Below are positions 1 to 5,426 of a stretch of 5,426 nt of DNA, piece after piece. The stretch is from positions 1-5,426 of the forward strand of contig WJJK01000294.1 in NCBI GenBank assembly GCA_014729705.1. The letters are read 5' to 3'. This stretch comes from Candidatus Altarchaeales archaeon. Its GTDB lineage: Archaea; Altiarchaeota; Altiarchaeia; IMC4; SCGC-AAA252-I15. The translations under genes were made by a program, and so were the position numbers. The notes under the pieces were generated by a model. It was given only the letters and a program-made list of their open reading frames with translations, searched no databases and had not been told where the DNA came from. Each line of letters opens with the position of its first letter. Within the stretch, counting starts at the first letter, position 1.

Positions 1-2
1 AA

Positions 3-434
3 CCCAGGGAGTCTGTTGAAGCCGTAAATCCGGTGAGCAGCGAGCACGCGGTCGCAAGATCCTGGCTTCTGCCCTCTCTTTTCAACTGCCTGAATTTAAA
101 CCAAAACAGGGAGTATCCCCAGAAACTATTTGAGGTAGGTGACGTGCTTGATTCAGGCGGCAGTCAACACCGCAAGGCCGCGTGCGTGCTAGCCCACGCT
201 AAAGCATCCTTCACACAGATAAAAGGAGTGTATGAAGGCTTCATGAACTCATTGTCTTTGGAGTCCGAGGTAAAACCCCTCAAACACCCCTCATTTATAG
301 ACGGTAGATGCGCTGAAAACGATTTTGGGTTTTACGGGGAAATCCATCCAAGCGTCCTTGAAAACTTCGGATTGGAGATGCCTGTCTGCGCCTTCGAAGC
401 CGACCTTGAGCGGGCGATGGCAAATGGAAGATAA
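3..434 (+). CDS. pheT: Phenylalanine--tRNA ligase beta subunit, archaeal type, C-terminal fragment
   Basis: This is the end of the beta subunit of the alpha2-beta2 synthetase that charges tRNA(Phe) in the cytoplasm. The frame is open from base 3 to the TAA at 432-434, giving 143 residues, about the last quarter of an archaeal PheT (usually about 550 residues); the true start lies left of the window. A GTG at 33 is in frame, but the protein match continues upstream of it (VEAVNPVSSEHAVARSWLLP), so it is not the start. Recognisable family signatures are the NPVSSEH...R..LLP segment, NREYPQKLFEVGDV, the HPSFIDGRCAE segment and FGFYGEIHPSVLENFGLEMP, all from the beta-subunit core domain. The protein ends soon after this core, without the tRNA anticodon-binding extension found in bacterial PheT, as expected for an archaeal enzyme. 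Its last 11 bases overlap the next gene. Confidence 0.93.
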   Translation, partial: PRESVEAVNPVSSEHAVARSWLLPSLFNCLNLNQNREYPQKLFEVGDVLDSGGSQHRKAACVLAHAKASFTQIKGVYEGFMNSLSLESEVKPLKHPSFIDGRCAENDFGFYGEIHPSVLENFGLEMPVCAFEADLERAMANGR

Positions 435-1884
435 AAAGAATCTTTTGATCCTCACGGTATTGTCGATAGTCTTTCTCGGCTATGGTTTAACCGAATCCCA
501 GGGTCTGGTGCACCGGGACTCCCTTTCCCAGTTCCTTGAACCAGGATATAAACTTGCCGAAGGATACGGCATCACGGTATGGGAATACCAGGTGGGCTAC
601 CGACCCTACCTGCATTCCCTGGGTTTTGCTGCTGTAATCAAAACCCTGAAAACCTTGGGTCTCTACAACCCGCTCATCCTTCTTCAGGCGCTTGATTTTC
701 TCACCGCAGCCTTCCTGTTTGGAGCGGTAATTCTGACATACTTTTTAGGGAAGAAAACCTTCTGTGGGCAGGCAGGTTTTTACGCCGCATTATTCACACT
801 ATTTTCTCCCCTAACCCTGCTTTATGGGACGAGATTCAACATACACCCCCAGGTGACAGTCTTTTTGTTAGCCTCGTATCTTTTGATTTCTTCAGGGTCA
901 AAGAAGAAAATCATGGCAGCAGGGGCCTTCATCGGGTTAGCTTTCTGCCTAAGATATACCGTGATCCTTTTGGTGCCGCTTTTTTTGTTTCAGAGCCTGA
1001 AATTAAAAAAAGAGAAAACCGTGATACTTCTACTATTGTTTCTTTTCACCACCCTCCTTTGGGGGTTCGTTGATTTAGTGGGTTGGGGGTCTCTCCTGCA
1101 TTCTCTGAAGACGTTTATCACACTGGGTTTGTTTGGGGGATACAGTAACGTCAGCCGCATCGAACACCCCCTATATTATGTGTTTTTTTTCGCGATGCAT
1201 ATCCCCGCTGTTTATACTTCAACCTATGTGTTCTGGGATAAGGACAAAAAGATTCTGCCTGCAATGTTTTTCCTGGTTTATTTAATCAGTCTTTCTTTTG
1301 TTGGACATAAAGAACCCCGGTACTTGGTTGATGTTTATCCCTTCTTCATGCTATACGCTGGCCGGGGACTACTATTGTTTACTAAATCAGTTAATCAAAG
1401 GACTTTGGTTGTCTTTCCCCTAATATTTTTCTCGATTATTTTATCTATACTGCTTCCAGAAGCCTTTATTGGCTGGGGCAGTGACTCGCCTATGCAGGCG
1501 CTAACTTATGCAGGCGGGCAAGAGGATGTGAAAGCCCTAGCTTACACTGGATTAACCCTGAGTGAGGGTTTTCCCTCATATTTTTTCTTTGACAGGAATA
1601 CGCCTCAACTGCTTGTGGGATACGGATATGTTGTCTTCCCTAAATTAAACCCCAATTTTTCTTCTAAGTATTCAGGGTTAATTGCACTTAATTGTTCGGC
1701 GGGGCAGGTTAATCTGAGTGATACCGAGTTTCAGTGCTTAAACCCCGGGAAAGCCTTAAATGATTCTCGCATAAATTATTTTATAGCTCCAAGGAAAACC
1801 GATTTAACCTACCCCCTGGAGAAACACGGGTTTAACGTCATCAAAACGTTCGACGGCGTAAACGTATATCGACGATGCAAATGA
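424..1884 (+). CDS. GT22-type (Alg9/PIG-B-like) membrane glycosyltransferase, first of a tandem pair, with altered HPDE motif
   Basis: A 486-residue multi-pass membrane protein of the GT-C fold. GT22 enzymes are typically mannosyltransferases that use a polyprenyl-phosphate-linked sugar on the outer face of the membrane. Visible features are an N-terminal helix (about 7-23), a first external loop with HRDS (30-33), LEP, GYG and WEY (53-55), GTRFN (135-139), and the family's HKExR-F/Y-L motif as HKEPRYL (295-301) followed by PFF...AGRG. About ten or more hydrophobic segments are followed, after about residue 355, by a soluble C-terminal domain with C424 and C438 (NCS...FQC). I chose ATG 424 because it overlaps the pheT stop by 11 bases and the product begins like its paralogue; the frame extends upstream to 325, but that part lies inside pheT. 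A GGCGAT at 413-418 is only a weak ribosome site. The usual HPDE of the first loop reads HRDS here, keeping Asp32 but losing the Glu, so substrate or activity may differ. Donor and acceptor cannot be read from the sequence. Confidence 0.82.
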   Translation: MEDKKNLLILTVLSIVFLGYGLTESQGLVHRDSLSQFLEPGYKLAEGYGITVWEYQVGYRPYLHSLGFAAVIKTLKTLGLYNPLILLQALDFLTAAFLFGAVILTYFLGKKTFCGQAGFYAALFTLFSPLTLLYGTRFNIHPQVTVFLLASYLLISSGSKKKIMAAGAFIGLAFCLRYTVILLVPLFLFQSLKLKKEKTVILLLLFLFTTLLWGFVDLVGWGSLLHSLKTFITLGLFGGYSNVSRIEHPLYYVFFFAMHIPAVYTSTYVFWDKDKKILPAMFFLVYLISLSFVGHKEPRYLVDVYPFFMLYAGRGLLLFTKSVNQRTLVVFPLIFFSIILSILLPEAFIGWGSDSPMQALTYAGGQEDVKALAYTGLTLSEGFPSYFFFDRNTPQLLVGYGYVVFPKLNPNFSSKYSGLIALNCSAGQVNLSDTEFQCLNPGKALNDSRINYFIAPRKTDLTYPLEKHGFNVIKTFDGVNVYRRCK

Positions 1885-3308
1885 TTTCATCAGGTGAAAC
1901 AAAAAAAACCCTTTTTTTCCTATGTATCTTATCCCTCACCCTATATGTTTGGGGTCTTTATAAGGCTTCTGGCGTCATCCACCCGGATGAATTATTCCAG
2001 ATACTTGAGCCTGCCCATAAAATAATAAACGGGTATGGTGAAACCACCTGGGAATACGTCCATGGGATGCGGCATATAGGAGTCCCGATTATCGCCTCCT
2101 ATCTAATTCGGTTAAATCATTTCTTTGGAATTACAAATCCACTATACATAATTTTGGTGTTGGATTATCTAACGGTTTTCACTTCTATTTCACTTGTCTT
2201 GGTCGTTTATCTTGCTGGAAGAAAATATTATTCCCCCAACACCGGATTATATGCCGCATTGTTCACGTTATTCTCCCCCATTATCCTTCTATACGGCACA
2301 AGATTCAACCCCCACCTGCCTGCGGCTTTGTTTTTGGTCTTGGCATTCCACCTGCTCTCAGATGAAAAAAACAACAAAAAAATTTTTTTATCCGGATTAT
2401 TTCTAGGCTGCTCCTTTTTCCTAAGATACACTTCCCTCATACTTACACCCGTATTTCTTTGGCGAATCCGGGGACTGAGGAAGAAAGATAAACTATTTTT
2501 TCTCGCAGGATCAGCATTCCCCGTGTTTTTAGTAGGTCTGCTTGATCAAATGGTTTGGGGCGTGTTTCTGCATTCAGTCCTGGCTCAACTAAACAAAAAC
2601 GTTTTAGAGGGTGTATCTGATTTATTCGGCGTGGAGCATGCACTCTATTATCTTCTTTTCCTCGTATTGCATCTTCCTGCTTTGTATGCAACTTTGTATT
2701 GCATTAAGGAGCCTGAAAGACTGCCTTTAACCGCTTTTTCCGGGTATCTGCTTGTTTTATCCCTAATACCCCACAAGGAATTACGCTTTCTGATTGAGGC
2801 AGCTCCTTTTTTCATGTTAGCCGCAGGACGCGGACTTGAGGTTTTCTCCCGAAACCAACCTCACCCTAAAATCGCTGCCGCAGGATTCCTAGGCCTCAGT
2901 TTAATCTTCACCGTCCTCACACCCTCTTACTACCTAGGCTGGGGCGGTGACGCAGTCCACCAGGCAACATATTATGTGGGAACACAAAAAGAAGCCGAAG
3001 CCCTAGCCTACATGGACTTATTCTGGTGGCAGGGCAGCGGCTCCCACTTCCTATTCACAAAACCCCGCCCCCTTGTTCACGTATCCGATGATCCCACATT
3101 CAACCCTCAACTTCAGCGTGTGAACTGCAGCCAACAAAAATACAAGCCACAGAAAACCGGGTTTCAATGCATACCCCCAAAAGAGTTTCTTCAATCAAAC
3201 ATAAAATACGTCTTAGCCGCCAAAAACTCCACCAAAAACAATCTATCAACTGCGGGTTTCACAGTTGAGAAAAATTTTGGCCATATCGGTGTCTTCACCC
3301 GCCCTTAA
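1875..3308 (+). CDS. GT22-type (Alg9/PIG-B-like) membrane glycosyltransferase, second of a tandem pair, with intact HPDE motif
   Basis: A 477-residue membrane protein, clearly paralogous to the gene before it. In the first-loop segment (HPDE to GMR) 17 of 33 aligned residues are identical, and around GLYAALFTLFSP...GTRFN 20 of 25 are. The GT22 signatures are complete: HPDE (36-39) with FQILEPAHK, GYG and TWEY in the first external loop, GTRFN (141-145), and HKELRFL (300-306) followed by PFFMLAAGRG. It probably transfers a sugar, by family analogy mannose, from a polyprenyl-phosphate donor outside the cytoplasm; the acceptor is unknown. The C-terminal soluble domain has C418 and C432 at the same spacing as its paralogue. 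Two starts are possible: ATG 1875, or ATG 1881, whose ATGA overlaps the upstream TGA by 4 bases in the classic coupled arrangement. I list the longer form, which adds only two residues. No Shine-Dalgarno precedes either start. The 3' end overlaps the converging GT87 gene by 14 bp. Confidence 0.84.
   Translation: MQMISSGETKKTLFFLCILSLTLYVWGLYKASGVIHPDELFQILEPAHKIINGYGETTWEYVHGMRHIGVPIIASYLIRLNHFFGITNPLYIILVLDYLTVFTSISLVLVVYLAGRKYYSPNTGLYAALFTLFSPIILLYGTRFNPHLPAALFLVLAFHLLSDEKNNKKIFLSGLFLGCSFFLRYTSLILTPVFLWRIRGLRKKDKLFFLAGSAFPVFLVGLLDQMVWGVFLHSVLAQLNKNVLEGVSDLFGVEHALYYLLFLVLHLPALYATLYCIKEPERLPLTAFSGYLLVLSLIPHKELRFLIEAAPFFMLAAGRGLEVFSRNQPHPKIAAAGFLGLSLIFTVLTPSYYLGWGGDAVHQATYYVGTQKEAEALAYMDLFWWQGSGSHFLFTKPRPLVHVSDDPTFNPQLQRVNCSQQKYKPQKTGFQCIPPKEFLQSNIKYVLAAKNSTKNNLSTAGFTVEKNFGHIGVFTRP
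1901..1918 (+). repeat. A8-C3-T7 inverted repeat at the start of the second GT22 gene
   Basis: Eight A, three C and seven T form a perfect A/T inverted repeat with a three-base loop. It encodes the K-K-T-L-F-F stretch near the N terminus, so the bases are explained by coding. The oligo-T on the non-template strand is of the kind that can slow or release archaeal RNA polymerase, so a mild polarity effect on the second gene is conceivable but unproven. Confidence 0.35.
2376..2389. repeat. A7-T7 palindrome inside the second GT22 gene
   Basis: A perfect 14-base palindrome of seven A and seven T. It encodes part of NKKIFLSG at the cytoplasmic loop/helix boundary and is in frame. Most likely it is a by-product of Lys and Phe codons, though it is a potential slippage site. 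Confidence 0.4.
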
Positions 3309-3820
3309 TTTTGGGATTTAGAAGAAGCTTTAATAGAATAAGCACCCCCATGAATCGGGTGAACATAAACAGGTTCTGCATCAGACTTATGGGCCCCTCA
3401 TATAATGGAGTCAATATCACAAGAAAATAAGATACTAGGGTAATCCACACCCCCTTGCCTTTAAGATTATTGTTTATGATTTCAGAAAAAAGCCAGGCAT
3501 AGGGTATGACAAGCAACACGAAGTGATGTATCCAACACATAGGGTTTAACACGAGACTTAAAACAATAATTGATGAAAACCCAAAATCAGGGTTTATTTC
3601 ATTGTTTTCCCATATTTTCTTGAAGGTATATCCTGCTACAATCAAAACAAAAAGATTGTTAATCAGACTCGCAACTCCCGGGGCAATCAAGATAGGGTCG
3701 GTGAATTCGTTCTCTGTGAATAATCTTCTTAGATAAGATATCAGACTCTGATTTATTGGAAACGGGTTTGATTTATCCACAGCACTGAAGCCTTCAAGCC
3801 ATTGGAAGTAAACATCCCCT

Positions 3821-3826
3821 CCCCCC
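3821..3826 (-). other. Probable 1-base deletion site in a G run (GT87 gene)
   Basis: The + strand reads C4-T-C6-A6 here, so the coding strand has T6-G6-A-G4. The upstream frame gives IFWG up to this run and becomes GEGMFTSN after it. The downstream frame gives GGGDVYFQWLEGF, which fits the GT87 pattern of a short Gly-containing stretch followed by an aromatic segment. Adding one G joins them smoothly. Homopolymers are common places for both true slippage mutations and sequencing errors. Confidence 0.62.
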
Positions 3827-3872
3827 AAAAAATAGAGGCCAATATTAAAAGCATTAGGGTAACTGAAGTCGA

Positions 3873-3875
3873 TCA
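3873..3875 (-). other. In-frame TGA interrupting the GT87 gene
   Basis: On the coding strand the frame reads FKKNRRVV, then TGA, then STSVTLMLLILASIFWG. The hydrophobic continuation in the same frame shows the stop is internal. A single base change from TGG (Trp), CGA (Arg) or a similar codon would explain it. TGA is also the ordinary terminator of three frames in this window (1882-1884, 3295-3297, 4506-4508), and tryptophan is written TGG throughout, so a changed genetic code is unlikely. Confidence 0.7.
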
Positions 3876-4505
3876 CACTACCCTGCGGTTTTTTTTGAAT
3901 ACAAAGTAAACTAAAATCAATGCTGGCGTCATTTTTATAGCAATCGAAAACCCTAAAAAAATTCCCGCAAGATATGGTTTTTCTCTATTGACCGAGGTCA
4001 AGGTTAATGTTAGGAGAAACAGAATTAACGTGTTTATCTGACCCCACAATAGGTTGACGAAAACGGGGGGATAAAAAAGAAAAGCCGACGAAAACAATAG
4101 TTTGTCTTGAAGCTTTTTTGATTTCAGAAAGAAATCAACAAGAAGAAAGACGGAGGCCAGATAAAAAACACTCATCAACAAAACCCAAAACTTACTAGCC
4201 CACACAAAACCTAGGTGGGAGAGTGGATAAGTGAACAAAAGAGAAGTTGGGGGATACATATATACATAGGTCTTGAAATTCCCTATCACCTCCGCATCTC
4301 TTTGTTGAATCCTAAGTTGATCTAAATCATAAGGATTCCCGCCGTCACTTATTATCTTGCTTGCCAGGAAATGAGGGGCGAAATCAATGTTCCATTCTCC
4401 TCGGTTCACTTGATTGTATGCATCCCAAGTGACGGCTAAGTAAGAAACTAAGGCTGAAATAAACAGACCCCAGATAACATAACTTTTTATTTTGCCCTTC
4501 ATTGT

Positions 4506-5426
4506 TCACGTCACTTTAGTTTCATGCTTTTTTTTCTGGAAAAGCAGTTCACAATAGAATTCATGATTATTCTTATAATCTGGAATCTCGGTTTTGTTGT
4601 AAGGACAAAATTCCCCTATAAAACTATACTGGTTTTTCATGTGTTCAGTGAAATTAACCACTGAACCAACATGTGAAACCACTTTAGGGTCGTTCATCGT
4701 ATACCACCAATGTTTTTTCACTAGGATGTAATCCGGTTTGCTATTTCTCAAATCAAGCGTCTTTTGGTTCATGTCATCTCCTGCCATGAAAAAAGCGCTG
4801 TTTTGAAGTGAATACCTGCCCCAGTAGGTGGAGTCAAGTTCTTTAGGGTAACTACGGTCAATCCATGAGTAGTAAAATGGGTTGGATAATGCAAGAAGCG
4901 TATCATCATCTTGTATATGCTCTCCTATCTTTGCACTAACCTTAAGTTCATCGTATACTGTATGTTCAAATGAGTATGCATCCACCATAAAATAGGTTTG
5001 GAACAACAAAATAATGATGCTGAATATGGATAGAAACCATTTCAGTTTGCTTATTTTGCTGAAATATTTTTTTTGGTAGTGCACAAAAAAGATCGCACAC
5101 AAAATACTTGCCACAGGATATAATTCCAAGAAATAATGGTTCCATGCGCAAGTTAAAATCCATATAGACACAAAATAGCTTGTTGCCATCCAGGCTAAAA
5201 TAGCTGTTTGACATTTGTTTTTAAGGACTAAAGGGATGCTTGGCACCCCAAGTATAATGAAAACAGGGTTGGATATGAATACCACTACGCTTGCCAATAT
5301 CTTCTCGGAGACTGTCTTAGTGTAGAAGAAGTTTGTGCTCTCAAGGACGTTGAAATTCCAAAGATGCCAGATCATCTCCAAAAATACGCCTGAAAACCAA
5401 CAGTAGACCAGGAAAAAAAGCGCGGG
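4506..5426 (-). CDS. GT39/PMT-like membrane glycosyltransferase, C-terminal part, start outside the window
   Basis: The frame is open from the right edge to TGA 4508-4506, giving about 306 residues. A TTG at 5381-5379 could look like a start, but the frame continues upstream with a hydrophobic segment (FLVYCWFSGVFLEMIWHLW), so the real start and the catalytic N-terminal half lie beyond the window. The visible part has about four or five membrane helices, including one with NHYFLELYPVASILCA, which matches the HY...LxP pattern of late helices in PMT_2/ArnT-like (GT39-related) enzymes. A soluble tail of roughly 150 residues begins near YDELKVSAKIGEHIQDDDTL. Such enzymes use polyprenyl-phosphate sugars outside the cytoplasm. 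The tail holds two N-glycosylation sequons (NFT, NKT) and two cysteines 18 residues apart (codons 4607-4605 and 4553-4551) just before a Lys-rich end. It is probably co-transcribed with the GT87 gene 3 bases downstream. Family assignment rests on the C-terminal half only and could be another GT-C family. Confidence 0.62.
   Translation of the reverse strand, partial: PALFFLVYCWFSGVFLEMIWHLWNFNVLESTNFFYTKTVSEKILASVVVFISNPVFIILGVPSIPLVLKNKCQTAILAWMATSYFVSIWILTCAWNHYFLELYPVASILCAIFFVHYQKKYFSKISKLKWFLSIFSIIILLFQTYFMVDAYSFEHTVYDELKVSAKIGEHIQDDDTLLALSNPFYYSWIDRSYPKELDSTYWGRYSLQNSAFFMAGDDMNQKTLDLRNSKPDYILVKKHWWYTMNDPKVVSHVGSVVNFTEHMKNQYSFIGEFCPYNKTEIPDYKNNHEFYCELLFQKKKHETKVT
4511..4515 (-). promoter_or_regulatory. 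Possible ribosome binding site (AGTGA) before the GT87 start
   Basis: On the - strand AGTGA lies 8 bases before the ATG at 4502-4500, and a second GTGA (4509-4506) overlaps the upstream stop only 3 bases away. Archaeal 16S rRNA ends pair with GGTGA-type motifs, so the first copy is at a usable distance. The match is short and could be chance, but the tight spacing to the upstream gene also supports coupled translation. Confidence 0.4.

Larger units (their letters stand above)
3295..4502 (-). pseudogene. GT87-like membrane glycosyltransferase, broken by a nonsense codon and a frameshift
   Basis: Two adjoining frames are the two halves of one GT87 (DUF2029-type, GT-C fold) polyprenyl-sugar-dependent glycosyltransferase. 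The N-terminal half (4502-3873, 209 residues) has the external acidic site IDF (Asp40), GGNPYD (54-59), YMYPP (81-85), WGQIN (153-157) and KMTP (190-193). The C-terminal half (3876-3295 as an open frame) carries YFQWLEGF, NQSLISYLRRLF and NPMCWIHHFVLL, which normally follow in the same chain. The first half stops at TGA 3873-3875. Read through that TGA, the same frame encodes a good helix, STSVTLMLLILASIFWG, and joins the second frame at a G6 run on the coding strand (3821-3826) if one G is added. The repaired length is about 402 codons, normal for the family. As written, the product would lose its C-terminal membrane half. The start lies 3 bases after the upstream gene's stop. An assembly or read error, or recoding, remains possible. 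Confidence 0.75.

Noticed and set aside
325..423. N-terminal extension of the first GT22 gene upstream of ATG 424
   Set aside because: It lies inside the conserved end of pheT, and the paralogue starts at the position equivalent to ATG 424.
1893..1897. GGTGA ribosome-site-like motif at the start of the second GT22 gene
   Set aside because: It lies downstream of both plausible starts, and the next ATG at 1922 is out of frame, so it does not set a start.
2228..2691. Open frames on the - strand (2228-2440, 2443-2691) and a short + frame at 2194-2406 inside the second GT22 gene
   Set aside because: They lie wholly within a strongly supported gene, have no recognisable motif and no ribosome site, and are expected by chance.
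3270..3274. T5 run on the - strand after the GT87 stop, as a terminator
   Set aside because: Five T without a hairpin is common here and falls inside the opposing gene; too weak to report as a feature.
3873..3875. TGA read as selenocysteine or as tryptophan
   Set aside because: TGA serves as a normal stop elsewhere in the window and a second frame break follows. The position is a membrane-helix edge, not a redox site, and I could not identify a SECIS-like hairpin by eye.
4966..5214. Second - strand frame inside the GT39-like gene
   Set aside because: It overlaps the well-supported membrane protein in another frame and shows no family resemblance.

Overview
The window is a protein-dense piece of an archaeal genome. 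The main evidence is the fragment at the left edge, which is the C-terminal end of a phenylalanyl-tRNA synthetase beta subunit of the archaeal/eukaryotic type. Nothing here fixes the lineage: there is no rRNA or other phylogenetic marker, so I do not name a phylum.

Layout, left to right. On the + strand, the end of pheT (to 434) is followed without any gap by two tandem paralogous multi-pass membrane glycosyltransferases of the GT22 type (Alg9/PIG-B-like, GT-C fold), at 424-1884 and 1875-3308. Each start codon lies inside the end of the gene before it, so the three look like one translationally coupled transcription unit. On the - strand, reading towards them, a GT39/PMT-like membrane glycosyltransferase (4506 to beyond the right edge) is followed after 3 bases by a GT87-like membrane glycosyltransferase (4502-3295). 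The two converging units overlap by 14 bp at 3295-3308. There is no stretch of more than 300 bases without a gene, and I see no RNA gene, mobile element, CRISPR array or attachment site.

The GT87 gene is broken as written. It has an in-frame TGA at 3873-3875 and a frame change at a run of six C (3821-3826). Reading the original frame past the TGA gives a convincing transmembrane helix that runs into the downstream frame exactly at that run, so I interpret this as one gene with two lesions rather than two genes.

Together the genes form a cluster of polyprenyl-phosphate-sugar-dependent (GT-C) glycosyltransferases. Such enzymes normally add sugars on the outer face of the membrane to lipid-linked oligosaccharides, glycolipids or proteins. 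The acceptor cannot be read from the sequence. The most unusual points are the asymmetric active-site motif of the GT22 pair (HPDE in one, HRDS in the other), a shared C-terminal external domain with a conserved cysteine pair and many N-glycosylation sequons, and the double lesion in the GT87 gene. I found no sign of a defence system or another wholly new machinery.
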